From the NCBI GenBank assembly GCA_003246295.1, contig QKAS01000001.1:1-64000 (forward strand): 64,000 bases of DNA, in the 5' to 3' direction. The first letter of the stretch is position 1, and the number at the start of each line of letters is the position of its first letter. Positions 45,629 to 54,470 of this stretch are shown one piece after another. Position numbers and translations under genes: made by a program. The notes below the pieces were generated by a model. It was not told the DNA's origin, searched no databases, and saw nothing but the letters and a program-made list of their open reading frames with translations. Origin of the DNA: Clostridia bacterium (lineage in GTDB: Bacteria > Bacillota > Clostridia > Lachnospirales > Lachnospiraceae).

Positions 45629-46471
45629 ATGCAGAAAACTTTAAAGAAATACTTTGTGGTTTTTACTGTACCGACTTTGATTGCGTTCGCGCTTGCATTC
45701 ATAGTTCCTTTTGTTATGGGACTATATCTGTCTTTTTGCAAATTCACAACAGTAACGAATGCAGAATTTATAGGACTTAAGAATTATTTCAGGGCGTTCG
45801 AAGAACCTGATTTTTTAAATGCAACCTGGTTTACTGTAAAGTTTGCCGTGATAGCAATTTTAAGTATTAACATACTTTCATTTGTAATGGCACTTTTATT
45901 AACAAGAAAAATCAAAGGAACAAATTTGTTCAGAACTGTATTCTTTATGCCAAATTTAATCGGAGGAATTATACTTGGATATATCTGGCAGTCAATGATT
46001 AATGCGATTCTGGTCAATTATGGAACAACACTTGTTGCAAATGCAAAATTTGGATATATTGGATTAATTGTACTTATGAACTGGCAGATGATTGGATATA
46101 TGATGATTATCTATATAGCGGGATTACAGAATGTACCGACGGATCTGATCGAAGCAGCTCAGATCGATGGTGCGACAGCAGGGCAGACTTTATTCAGGGT
46201 TAAGATACCAATGGTCATGCCATCTATTTCAATTTGTTTATTTTTAACATTATCAAACTGCTTTAAACTGTTTGATCAGAACCTGGCATTAACTGCAGGT
46301 GCTCCATCAAAGAAAACAGCCATGATGGCACTTGACATTTATAATACATTTTATGGAAGAAGCGGATTTGAAGGTGTTGGACAGGCGAAGGCTGTAATGT
46401 TCTTTATTGTGGTTGCGACCATTGCTTTGACCCAGCTGCGTTTTACAAGAAGTAAGGAGGTTGAACAATAA
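45629..46471 (+). CDS. Sugar ABC permease, MalF-like
   Basis: A 280-residue permease with six membrane segments and EAA loop LIEAAQIDGATAGQTLFRVK near residues 172-191. AAAGGAGA precedes ATG 45629. It overlaps the next permease by one base (TAATG). A small GTAGTA/TACTAC palindrome lies upstream near 45557. Confidence 0.9.
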   Translation: MQKTLKKYFVVFTVPTLIAFALAFIVPFVMGLYLSFCKFTTVTNAEFIGLKNYFRAFEEPDFLNATWFTVKFAVIAILSINILSFVMALLLTRKIKGTNLFRTVFFMPNLIGGIILGYIWQSMINAILVNYGTTLVANAKFGYIGLIVLMNWQMIGYMMIIYIAGLQNVPTDLIEAAQIDGATAGQTLFRVKIPMVMPSISICLFLTLSNCFKLFDQNLALTAGAPSKKTAMMALDIYNTFYGRSGFEGVGQAKAVMFFIVVATIALTQLRFTRSKEVEQ

Positions 46472-47310
46472 TGAAGACAAGAAAAGCTGTAAATAATATT
46501 ATTTTTGTCCTGTTATGCATTTTAATTGTTCTATTCCTGACACCGATTTTTTTCATTATATTAAATTCATTCAAAGGAAAATTATTTATAAGCGACAATC
46601 CTTTTGCACTGCCAACTGCTGAAACATTTGCAGGTCTCTCCAATTATATAAATGGTATTGAAAAGACAAACTTCTTTTCGGCATTTGGATGGTCTTTATT
46701 TATTACAATATTCTCAGTCATTGCAATTATATTATTTACCTCTATGACTGCGTATTATATTACGCGTGTAAAATCAAAACTTACAAGCCTGATATACTAT
46801 ATGTTTGCGTTTTCTATGATCGTACCATTTCAAATGGTTATGTTCACAATGTCAAAACTTGCCAATTCATTACATTTAAATAATCCATGGGGAATGGTAA
46901 TATTATATGTTGGATTTGGTTCAGGACTTTCAGTATTTATGTTCAGTGGTTTTGTAAAATCGATACCACTTGAAATTGAAGAAGCAGCTATGATCGATGG
47001 GTGTACACCACTTCAGACATATTTTGGTGTTGTTATGCCAATTTTAAAACCAACAGCAATTACAGTAGCAATATTGAATGCAATGTGGATCTGGAATGAC
47101 TACCTTCTTCCATATCTGGTTATCGGTGTCAGCACCAATTATAAAACGATACCAGTTGTAGTACAGTATCTGGTTGGTTCCTATGGAGCCAAAGATATGG
47201 GTGCCATGATGGCATTACTCGTACTTGCGATTATTCCGATTGTTATTTTTTATCTGGCATGCCAGAAATATATTATTGAGGGCGTTGTTGCAGGCGCTGT
47301 GAAAGGTTGA
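46471..47310 (+). CDS. Sugar ABC permease, MalG-like
   Basis: A 279-residue partner permease with six membrane segments, EAA loop EIEEAAMIDGCTPLQTYFGV near residues 169-188 and the conserved C-terminus EGVVAGAVKG. It is coupled to the first permease and lies 19 bases before malQ. Confidence 0.9.
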   Translation: MKTRKAVNNIIFVLLCILIVLFLTPIFFIILNSFKGKLFISDNPFALPTAETFAGLSNYINGIEKTNFFSAFGWSLFITIFSVIAIILFTSMTAYYITRVKSKLTSLIYYMFAFSMIVPFQMVMFTMSKLANSLHLNNPWGMVILYVGFGSGLSVFMFSGFVKSIPLEIEEAAMIDGCTPLQTYFGVVMPILKPTAITVAILNAMWIWNDYLLPYLVIGVSTNYKTIPVVVQYLVGSYGAKDMGAMMALLVLAIIPIVIFYLACQKYIIEGVVAGAVKG

Positions 47311-47329
47311 TCTGAAAGAGGAGGTAATT

Positions 47330-48817
47330 ATGAGAAGAAGCGGAATATTATTACCCGTTTCCAGCCTGCCATCCAGATATGGGATTGGAGCATTTTCGAA
47401 AGAAGCATATGATTTTATTGACTTTCTAAAAAAATCAGGACAGACATACTGGCAGATTCTGCCGCTGGGGCCGACAGGGTATGGAGATTCACCGTATCAG
47501 TCATTTTCAACCTTTGCGGGTAATCCATATTTTATAGATTTAGATGATCTTGTAGAAGAGGGATGGATTACAGAAAGTGATTGTGAAGCTTATGACTTTG
47601 GAACGGATGACGAAACGGATTATGAGAAAATATATCTTTCAAGATTTCTAATTTTAAAAAAAGCATTTTTAAACAGTAATATCGAAGCAGAACAAGCTTT
47701 TCAGGGATTTATTCAGGAAAATGCTTACTGGCTGGATGATTATGCGTTGTTCATGTCGGTAAAAAATCATTTTCAGGGAAAGAGTTTTGCAGAATGGGAT
47801 GATGACATTAAAATGCGAAAACCCTCTGCAATAAAAAATTATAAGAAAGAATGCGAACAGGAAATCAAATTTTATCAGTTCCAACAGTTTCTATTCTCAA
47901 AACAATGGATGAAGCTGAAAAATTATGCGAATGCAAGTGGAATTGAAATTGTTGGAGATATTCCAATTTATGTTGCATTTGATAGTGCTGACACTTGGGC
48001 TAATCCGGAATTATTCCAGTTTGATGAGAACTGCACACCTGTTGCAGTAGCAGGCTGCCCTCCTGATGCATTTTCAGCAACCGGACAGCTTTGGGGAAAT
48101 CCCTTATATCGTTGGGAGTTTCATAAAGAAACTGGTTATGACTGGTGGAAAAAAAGAATTGCTTATTGCTATAAATTATATGATGTTGTAAGAATTGATC
48201 ATTTTAGAGGATTTGATGAGTATTATGCCATCCCGTTCGGACATCCGACAGCAGAACATGGAAAATGGGAAGCAGGTCCGGGGATTGAGATTTTTAACGA
48301 ATTGAAATCTGTCATTGGAAAAAAACAAGTCATAGCTGAAGATTTAGGGTTTTTGACCAAAAGTGTCATCAGACTGGTGAAGAAAACAGGCTATCCAGGC
48401 ATGAAGATTCTTCAGTTTGCCTTTGACTCAAGAGAAGAAAGTGATTATCTTCCTCATAATTATGAGAAAAACTGTGTTGTATATACTGGAACACATGATA
48501 ATCAGACAACGACCGGATGGTTTAAGACACTGAATAAAAAAGACAAAATGTTTGCTAAGAGGTATCTGAATATAACTGGAAATAAAAATATAGCATGGAT
48601 ATTTATCAGAGCTGCACTTTCAAGCGTTGCTGATACAGCAGTGATACCTATGCAGGATTATCTGGAACTTGGAGACGAAGCGCGTATGAATACCCCTTCA
48701 ACACTTGGAGATAACTGGAAGTGGAGAATGGGAAAAAATGTGCTGACAGATGAACTTGCGCAGAAAATCAGGCAATTGACAAAACTGTATGGCAGACTGT
48801 ATAGTGTAAAAAAATAA
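47330..48817 (+). CDS. malQ: 4-alpha-glucanotransferase (amylomaltase)
   Basis: A 495-residue GH77 enzyme that disproportionates maltodextrins, releasing glucose and longer chains for GlgP. The catalytic residues are visible: nucleophile Asp in VVRIDHFRGF, acid Glu in VIAEDLGFL and stabilising Asp in TGTHDNQTT. The N-terminal RRSGILLPVSSLPSRYGIG is typical. AGAGGAGG precedes ATG 47330. It lies between the ABC permeases and the LacI regulator. Confidence 0.95.
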   Translation: MRRSGILLPVSSLPSRYGIGAFSKEAYDFIDFLKKSGQTYWQILPLGPTGYGDSPYQSFSTFAGNPYFIDLDDLVEEGWITESDCEAYDFGTDDETDYEKIYLSRFLILKKAFLNSNIEAEQAFQGFIQENAYWLDDYALFMSVKNHFQGKSFAEWDDDIKMRKPSAIKNYKKECEQEIKFYQFQQFLFSKQWMKLKNYANASGIEIVGDIPIYVAFDSADTWANPELFQFDENCTPVAVAGCPPDAFSATGQLWGNPLYRWEFHKETGYDWWKKRIAYCYKLYDVVRIDHFRGFDEYYAIPFGHPTAEHGKWEAGPGIEIFNELKSVIGKKQVIAEDLGFLTKSVIRLVKKTGYPGMKILQFAFDSREESDYLPHNYEKNCVVYTGTHDNQTTTGWFKTLNKKDKMFAKRYLNITGNKNIAWIFIRAALSSVADTAVIPMQDYLELGDEARMNTPSTLGDNWKWRMGKNVLTDELAQKIRQLTKLYGRLYSVKK

Positions 48818-48850
48818 GATAAGAAAGCTTTATGGAAAAGGGATTCTGCT

Positions 48851-49882
48851 ATGGGTGAAATGACGATCAAAGACATTGCAAAAATGTGTGGAGTCGGAAT
48901 CAGCACAGTCTCACGTGCGATCAATAATCATCCGGATATTAATCCGGAAACAAAAGAAATGATCAATGCCACCATTAAGGAATATGGATATATCCCAAAT
49001 AATAGTGCAAGGAATCTGAAACGGACGGAAGCAAAGTCCATTGCAGTACTGGTCAAGGGAATTTCAAACATCTTCTTTAGTTCAATGATTAAAGTAATGG
49101 AAGAAGAAATCAAGAAAAGAAAGTATACTATGGTACTGCACCATGTAGAGTTTAATGAAGATGAAGTAGATGTTGCGCTTCAGCTTGTAAAAGAAAAGAG
49201 ACTTGCAGGTATTATTTTTCTGGGAGGATATTTTCACCATTCAGAAGATAAACTAAAGAAGCTGCACGTTCCTTTTGTATTAAGTACCATAGGGTGCCCA
49301 CCAGAAAATTTCAGCAAGAAGGGTTATTCTTCTATTTCAGTTGATGATGAACAGGAAAGTTATAACATGGTGAACTGGCTGATTCAGAATGGACATAAGA
49401 ACATTGCTATTCTTTGCGCCTCTCCAGATGACGAAAGTATAGGTAAGCTGAGACTGGAAGGATACAAAAAAGCACTGCTTGAGAATAAGATTGAAGTCAA
49501 TTTGGAACTGATTATGCCAATGCGCCCAGACATGGAACAGTATTCTTTGCAGAGTGGTTATGATCTGACAACGCAGTTGCTTGAAAAAAACACAGAATTT
49601 ACTGCGGTGTATGCAATTTCAGATATGATGGCAATTGGAGCATGCAAAGCGATTTTTGACAAAGGGAAGAAAATACCGGAAGATTATTCTGTAGCCGGCT
49701 TCGATGGAACAGAGATGGGTGCGTTTTATCATCCATCGCTGACAACAGTACGGCAGCCGGTTGAAGATATGGCGAAAGCGACTGCACAATTACTGTTTGA
49801 AGTACTCTCTGAAAAAAGTGTTCATAAACACAGGATTTTTCCAGCTGAACTTGTGATAAGAGAGTCAGCAAAAAAAATATAG
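48851..49882 (+). CDS. LacI-family regulator, probable maltodextrin repressor
   Basis: A 343-residue repressor with helix-turn-helix TIKDIAKMCGVGISTVSRAI at residues 5-24, hinge PNNSARNLKR and a full sensor domain (FDGTEMGAFYHPSLTTVRQP near its end). It is the last gene of the ABC-malQ operon, so the array at 43955 is its most likely target. AAAAGGG precedes ATG 48851. Its stop lies two bases from the stop of the convergent CYTH gene. Confidence 0.88.
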   Translation: MGEMTIKDIAKMCGVGISTVSRAINNHPDINPETKEMINATIKEYGYIPNNSARNLKRTEAKSIAVLVKGISNIFFSSMIKVMEEEIKKRKYTMVLHHVEFNEDEVDVALQLVKEKRLAGIIFLGGYFHHSEDKLKKLHVPFVLSTIGCPPENFSKKGYSSISVDDEQESYNMVNWLIQNGHKNIAILCASPDDESIGKLRLEGYKKALLENKIEVNLELIMPMRPDMEQYSLQSGYDLTTQLLEKNTEFTAVYAISDMMAIGACKAIFDKGKKIPEDYSVAGFDGTEMGAFYHPSLTTVRQPVEDMAKATAQLLFEVLSEKSVHKHRIFPAELVIRESAKKI

Positions 49883-49884
49883 TT

Positions 49885-50358
49885 TTATTCAGCCGAAAGG
49901 TTCATTTTACTCATCGTTGAATTATGATAATTTGTATCATTTGTAACTTCTTTTCCAAACCAATCGGGAGCGGAAAACAAAGTGGCATCTTCAACGGAGT
50001 TGAACTCAACTTCTGCAAGGATAAGAGATGAAAAAGGTTCTTCAAACACGTCAAGTTCGATTGTGTGGGAGGAGCCTTTTATTGGAATGAGATATCTTGT
50101 TTTTCGGATGATGTTACCGTCAGCTTTTGGAAGAAGGTGCAGGTAGCCTTCTTTTGTAAGTGGCAGATTATATTCTTCACGAATCAAAAGACCGCTTCCT
50201 TTATATGTGAGAATATATTGATCATCTTCACGACGTATTCTAATGACTGGATCGGTACAAAGGTAGGCTTGTTCAAGTTTATGATTAGGATAAGAATCCA
50301 GGCTGAAAGGGATTTCTTTGATCAGATATTTTTTTTCGATTTCATATTGTTTTGACAT
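49885..50358 (-). CDS. CYTH-domain protein (triphosphate tunnel metalloenzyme)
   Basis: A 157-residue CYTH protein. The metal-binding ExExK-type motif lies in YEIEKKYLI at the start, and basic and acidic strands expected to line the tunnel follow (IRIRREDDQYILTYKG, TRYLIPI, ELDVFEEPF, AEVEF). Bacterial members hydrolyse inorganic triphosphate or thiamine triphosphate; which one cannot be told here. GGAGT precedes the start on the minus strand, with a promoter at 50409-50437. Confidence 0.88.
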   Translation of the reverse strand: MSKQYEIEKKYLIKEIPFSLDSYPNHKLEQAYLCTDPVIRIRREDDQYILTYKGSGLLIREEYNLPLTKEGYLHLLPKADGNIIRKTRYLIPIKGSSHTIELDVFEEPFSSLILAEVEFNSVEDATLFSAPDWFGKEVTNDTNYHNSTMSKMNLSAE

Positions 50359-50408
50359 AACAGACTCCGTTCTGGATTGCCCATAGTTTTTGTTTGTTGT
50401 ATACTATC

Positions 50409-50437
50409 ACTATAGTTTTTGAAGAGTTTCATGTCAA
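50409..50437 (-). promoter_or_regulatory. CYTH gene promoter
   Basis: On the minus strand: TTGACA, 17 bp, TATAGT, about 50 bp before the start codon. Confidence 0.78.
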
Positions 50438-50488
50438 GAAGAGTAAGTTTCTATTATCTGGAGGAAAATATAGAAGGGAGAATATACT

Positions 50489-51040
50489 ATGAGTTATGTA
50501 TGTGTATTTGTAGCAGAAGGGTTTGAAGAGATTGAGGCACTGACTGTTGTGGACATGCTTCGCAGAGTGGGAATATTGACAGATCTGGTTTCAGTTACCT
50601 CAGAAATCATGGTATCAGGGTCCCATGGAATAGAAGTCAGAGCGGATAAGTTGATAGAAGAGATTGAATTTGCAAGTGTAGATATGATTGTTCTTCCAGG
50701 AGGGATGCCAGGGACTAAAAACCTGGAGGAGTGTGAACCATTAATGGAAGCACTTGATATATTTTATGAGCAGGGGAAGGATATCAGCGCCATTTGTGCA
50801 GCGCCTTCGATTCTGGGACATAAGGGATTTTTAAATGGAAGAATCGCATGTTGTTATCCTACATTTGAAAGTCATCTGACAGGAGCAGTTGTAACACATA
50901 ACGAGGTTGAAATTTCTGGTAATATTATTACATCCAGAGGTATGGGATGTGCGATTGCATTTTCACTGGCAATCATAGAGAAGCTGGTTGGGAAAGAAAC
51001 AGCAGAAGATCTTGCAGAAAAAATTGTTTATCAATGTTAA
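50489..51040 (+). CDS. DJ-1/PfpI-family protein
   Basis: A 183-residue DJ-1/YajL-type protein. The nucleophilic Cys lies in ISAICAAPSILG, the paired Glu near AEGFEEIEAL, and the family's VLPGGMPGTKNL loop is present. The closest roles are deglycase, chaperone or oxidative-stress functions, which are debated. AGAAGGGAGA precedes ATG 50489. Confidence 0.9.
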   Translation: MSYVCVFVAEGFEEIEALTVVDMLRRVGILTDLVSVTSEIMVSGSHGIEVRADKLIEEIEFASVDMIVLPGGMPGTKNLEECEPLMEALDIFYEQGKDISAICAAPSILGHKGFLNGRIACCYPTFESHLTGAVVTHNEVEISGNIITSRGMGCAIAFSLAIIEKLVGKETAEDLAEKIVYQC

Positions 51041-51090
51041 TAAAAATCCCATTCTAATCCTGAACAGATTAAAATGGGATATATTTTTAT
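51041..51090. terminator. Bidirectional terminator between convergent genes
   Basis: ATCCCATT/AATGGGAT with inner TAATC/GATTA. T-rich sequence follows on the plus side and A-rich sequence precedes it, so it can serve both the DJ-1 gene and the ECF gene. Confidence 0.85.
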
Positions 51091-51662
51091 AATGAGCTTT
51101 CGTTCTTTATTGCTTTCTTCAGAGGAATCCAAATAAGAAAAGCAAGGAGACTTCCAAGAAGCGCTGTGATTAGCTGGGTCAGGGAAAACGTAATTTTCGC
51201 AGCTGCCAGTATCTTTGGTAACATTTCTGGTTTTGGAAGATTTGGAGCAATATTTTCTCCAAATAATGGGAATAGAACATAGATAACGACAATCCCCATA
51301 AAGGCGGCCTTTAAAACAGAACCAATCACAAGACCGACAGGTAAATGCAGGGAGGAACGTTTGGTTGCGCCAAAATAATATGCGCATAAAACAAGAATCA
51401 AATTTCCAATCATAATGGTTGGAAACATCAGAGGAATTCCAGCCATGATGGGAGAACCGGTAAAAAAGAAAGCGGTAATAGGTGAAATGACAGCAATCAG
51501 GATTCCACTCCATAATCCGGCACCTAATGCGGCAATGATCAAGACAGAATTCACAATGGGTCCCGTAATATAGACCGAGAGATTCTTAAAGTATTGACTT
51601 AAAATGCAAATGGCCAGCAGTAGTGCTGTTGTAGTAAGTTGTTTCGTTGTGATTTTTTTCAT
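51087..51662 (-). CDS. ECF transporter S-component
   Basis: A 191-residue membrane protein with about six hydrophobic segments, typical of energy-coupling-factor substrate-binding subunits. It would use the EcfAA'T module encoded elsewhere. The minus-strand start has AAAGGAGA upstream and gives MKKITTKQLTTTALLLAICI. The vitamin or cofactor carried is not evident. It lies after the TM1266 gene and probably shares its attenuated leader. Confidence 0.85.
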   Translation of the reverse strand: MKKITTKQLTTTALLLAICILSQYFKNLSVYITGPIVNSVLIIAALGAGLWSGILIAVISPITAFFFTGSPIMAGIPLMFPTIMIGNLILVLCAYYFGATKRSSLHLPVGLVIGSVLKAAFMGIVVIYVLFPLFGENIAPNLPKPEMLPKILAAAKITFSLTQLITALLGSLLAFLIWIPLKKAIKNESSL

Positions 51663-51720
51663 GTTCAGTCTCCTTTTGATACATATAGTATAATAATAAG
51701 GTACTGCCTGTGAAAACAAA

Positions 51721-51966
51721 TCAGATTGCAGCCTGTAACGCTTTTGACTGAATTCCATCAATACGACCGAGCTTTCCAGATAGGGCACTGATCACGCCGG
51801 GAGGAGCACAAATGATCACTGAGATGACATGAACAGATTTTTGCTGATAGGGAATTCCCATTCGCCCAATGATATAAGGCGCATATTCATGCAGCAACTC
51901 ATTGACTTTGCCTGACATGGTATGATCTTGTATAAAAATTCCAATGATTGCAATTTTGTCTTCCAT
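51721..51966 (-). CDS. TM1266-type iron-only hydrogenase system regulator
   Basis: An 81-residue ACT-like, NikR-C-like protein matching the TM1266 family, named for its link to [FeFe]-hydrogenase gene clusters. Marks are DKIAIIGIFIQD, a conserved YAPYIIGRMGIPY and ISVIICAPPGVISALSGKLG. The start has AGGAGA upstream on the minus strand. No hydrogenase gene is nearby. A leader with palindromes and a terminator precedes it. Confidence 0.82.
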   Translation of the reverse strand: MEDKIAIIGIFIQDHTMSGKVNELLHEYAPYIIGRMGIPYQQKSVHVISVIICAPPGVISALSGKLGRIDGIQSKALQAAI

Positions 51967-51999
51967 AGTCGTTCTCCTATTCATAAAATTGGAAAGCAT

Positions 52000-52029
52000 A
52001 AAAAAAGTCCCACGGGCCAGCCGAAAGAC
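52000..52029 (-). terminator. Leader terminator/attenuator before the TM1266 gene
   Basis: On the minus strand GTCTT pairs with GGGAC (wobbles included) and CGG with CCG, followed by seven U. It lies about 22 bases before the ribosome binding site, so it would interrupt the transcript unless antiterminated. The stem is modest. Confidence 0.55.
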
Positions 52030-52101
52030 GTCTAAGTAGCAGATTTTCTTGACGTCAGGTTTTGCCTTGGTTTTAGAAAGGTATCTGTTTGCACATGCAG
52101 G

Positions 52102-52131
52102 CTGTTATAATAGATCATACTGTTATAACAG
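52102..52131. promoter_or_regulatory. Tandem 12-bp palindromic sites
   Basis: CTGTTATAATAG (52102-52113) and the perfect palindrome CTGTTATAACAG (52120-52131) lie 18 bp centre to centre, directly downstream of the minus-strand promoter. They can serve as repressor sites; the transcript could also fold them into one hairpin. Confidence 0.65.
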
Positions 52132-52140
52132 GCTTTTTTC

Positions 52141-52168
52141 ATTATAACTTATTTTTATAAAGTTGAAA
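52141..52168 (-). promoter_or_regulatory. TM1266-ECF operon promoter
   Basis: On the minus strand: TTTCAA, 16 bp, TATAAT. The start near 52134 gives a leader of about 165 nt. Confidence 0.65.
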
Positions 52169-52275
52169 ACAAAAAAATAAGAATATGCATAGTACAAAAA
52201 TAAGAAGAAGCATAGTGTCATTTATATGGCATCATACAAAGAATCATGAAAAAAGCATGAACAGAAAAGAAATGC

Positions 52276-52304
52276 TGGAATTTTGGGGATTCCTATGCTA
52301 TAAT
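52276..52304 (+). promoter_or_regulatory. tig promoter, extended -10 type
   Basis: TGCTATAAT forms an extended -10 (TATAAT at 52299-52304). The -35 (TGGAAT, 17 bp upstream) is poor. The rest of 52170-52412 is AT-rich with no gene. Confidence 0.6.
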
Positions 52305-52412
52305 CGTAAAATGACTGTGAGTATGGGTTCGTATACAGATTGAAAATAATTTCATGATGTTTTATTCATAAAAACAAAGAATCACAGATGTAATTTAAGG
52401 AGGATATAAAGG

Positions 52413-53699
52413 ATGAGTTTACAGGTAGAAAAACTTGAAAAGAACATGGCAAAAGTGACAATTGAAGTATCAGCAGAAGCACTGGAAAAAGCAATTCAGG
52501 GTGCTTACAACAAAAATAAAGGCAAAATCAGCATTCCAGGATTCCGTAAAGGGAAAGCACCTCGTGCAATGATTGAAAAAATGTATGGAAAAGAAATTTT
52601 TTACGAAGATGCAGCAAATGCTCTGATTCCAGATGCTTATGCAGATGAAATGGAACAATGTGAACTTGATATCGTATCTCAGCCAAAAATTGACGTGATT
52701 CAGCTTGAATCAGGAAAACCATTTATTTTTACAGCAGAAGTCGCAACCAAACCAGAAGTTTCCCTTGGAAAATATAAAGGTGTAAAAGTTGATAAAATCG
52801 AAGTTTCTGTTACAGACGAAGAAATCAATGCTGCCCTTGACAAGGAAAGAGAAAATAATGCAAGAATCGTTTCTGTGGAAGACCGTGCTGTAAAAGATGG
52901 TGATCAGACAGTGATTGATTTTGAAGGCTTTGTTGACGGCGTTGCTTTTGATGGTGGAAAAGGGGAAGACTATCCTTTAACAATCGGATCAGGATCTTTT
53001 ATTCCAGGATTTGAAGAACAGCTTGTTGGAGCTGAAATCGGAAAAGAAACTGAAGTAAATGTTACGTTCCCAGAAGATTATCAGGCAGAAGAATTAAAAG
53101 GGAAAGCAGCAGTATTCAAATGCACAGTAAAAGAAATCAAACAGAAAGAGCTTCCTGAACTGAATGATGAATTTGCAGGAGAAGTATCTGAGTTTGATAC
53201 ACTTGAAGAATATAAAGCAGATATCAAAAAGAAATTAGAAGATAAAAAAGCAGCTGACGCAAAAGCAGCAAAAGAAGACGCTGTCATCGATGCGATCATA
53301 GAAGATGCAGCGATGGATATTCCAGAAGCAATGCTTGCAACACAGCAGAGACAGATGGTAGAAGACTTTGCACAGAGAATTCAGCAGCAGGGACTCAGTA
53401 TTGACCAGTACTTCCAGTTTACAGGACTTACACCTGATAAATTTATGGAACAGGTAAAACCTCAGGCTGAAAAAAGAATCAAATCAAGACTTGTATTAGA
53501 AGCAGTTGCTGCAGCAGAAAAATTTGAAATTACAGAAGAAGAACTTGAAGCAGAACTTGTGAAAATGGCTGACGCATATAAGATGGAACTTGATAAGATC
53601 AAAGAATTGATGGGAGACCATGAGAAAAAACAGATGAAAGATGATCTTGCAATCCAGAAAGCTGTTGAATTTGTGGTAGAATCCGCAAAAGAAAAATAA
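52413..53699 (+). CDS. tig: Trigger factor
   Basis: A 428-residue ribosome-bound chaperone and peptidyl-prolyl isomerase. The ribosome-docking signature GFRKGKAPR lies at residues 43-51, the FKBP-type PPIase domain at about 150-245 (GDQTVIDFEGFVDG, FIPGFEEQLVGAE), then the helical arms. AAGGAGG precedes ATG 52413. It heads the conserved tig-clpP-clpX-lon-engB protein-quality cluster. Confidence 0.96.
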   Translation: MSLQVEKLEKNMAKVTIEVSAEALEKAIQGAYNKNKGKISIPGFRKGKAPRAMIEKMYGKEIFYEDAANALIPDAYADEMEQCELDIVSQPKIDVIQLESGKPFIFTAEVATKPEVSLGKYKGVKVDKIEVSVTDEEINAALDKERENNARIVSVEDRAVKDGDQTVIDFEGFVDGVAFDGGKGEDYPLTIGSGSFIPGFEEQLVGAEIGKETEVNVTFPEDYQAEELKGKAAVFKCTVKEIKQKELPELNDEFAGEVSEFDTLEEYKADIKKKLEDKKAADAKAAKEDAVIDAIIEDAAMDIPEAMLATQQRQMVEDFAQRIQQQGLSIDQYFQFTGLTPDKFMEQVKPQAEKRIKSRLVLEAVAAAEKFEITEEELEAELVKMADAYKMELDKIKELMGDHEKKQMKDDLAIQKAVEFVVESAKEK

Positions 53700-53762
53700 T
53701 ATTGAAATTCGCAAAAATTCAATAAACAATATTAAAAAACTCTTAATTAAAAAGCGGGTTTC

Positions 53763-53791
53763 TTGTCAAGCTGCAAAGAGTGCGTTATGAT
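53763..53791 (+). promoter_or_regulatory. clpP promoter
   Basis: TTGTCA, 17 bp, TATGAT, about 50 bp before clpP. No CtsR-like heptad repeat is evident around it. Confidence 0.68.
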
Positions 53792-53839
53792 GAAAAAACA
53801 GTACAACAATACAGTACATGAAAGAAAAGAGGAATCATA

Positions 53840-54445
53840 ATGAGTTTAGTACCTTATGTTATTGAACAAACAAGCAGAGGCGAAAGATCCTATGATATTT
53901 ATTCAAGATTATTAAAAGAGAGAATTATCTTTCTTGGTGAAGAAGTAAATGAAGTAACAGCAAGCCTTGTTGTGGCACAGTTATTATTTCTGGAAGCAGA
54001 AGACCCTGAAAAAGATGTTCACTTATACATCAATAGTCCAGGAGGATCTGTAACTGCAGGAATGGCTATTTACGATACAATGCAGTTTATCAAATGTGAT
54101 GTCTCAACAATTTGTATCGGTATGGCAGCAAGCATGGGAGCGTTTCTTCTTGCAGGGGGAACGAAGGGCAAAAGACTTGCACTTCCTAATGCTGAGATCA
54201 TGATACACCAGCCGCTTGGTGGTGCCCAGGGGCAGGCAACAGAAATCGAAATTGCTGCAAAACACATTCTTCATACAAAAGAAAAATTAAACAAAATTCT
54301 TGCTGAAAATACAGGCAAGCCGATTGATATCATTGCTGCAGATACGGACAGAGATAATTGGAAAACTGCCGAAGAAGCGAAGGAATATGGACTGATTGAC
54401 AAAGTAATCACATTCCGTGCCAGTGGATCTGAGGATACCAAATAG
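53840..54445 (+). CDS. clpP: ATP-dependent Clp protease proteolytic subunit
   Basis: A 201-residue serine peptidase that forms the tetradecameric ClpP barrel. The catalytic triad is visible: Ser98 in GMAASMGAF, His123 in MIHQPLGG and Asp172 in DRDNW. Only a few N-terminal residues precede the mature family start. AGAGGAAT precedes ATG 53840. clpX follows after 25 bases in the same transcript. Confidence 0.97.
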   Translation: MSLVPYVIEQTSRGERSYDIYSRLLKERIIFLGEEVNEVTASLVVAQLLFLEAEDPEKDVHLYINSPGGSVTAGMAIYDTMQFIKCDVSTICIGMAASMGAFLLAGGTKGKRLALPNAEIMIHQPLGGAQGQATEIEIAAKHILHTKEKLNKILAENTGKPIDIIAADTDRDNWKTAEEAKEYGLIDKVITFRASGSEDTK

Positions 54446-54470
54446 CAGATAGAATGGATAGGAGTGTAAG

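Noticed and set aside
51967..52134. c-di-GMP (GEMM) riboswitch in the TM1266 leader, suggested by GGCAAAACC and GACGTCAAG
   Set aside because: The spacing and the second conserved half of GEMM are missing; only short fragments match.
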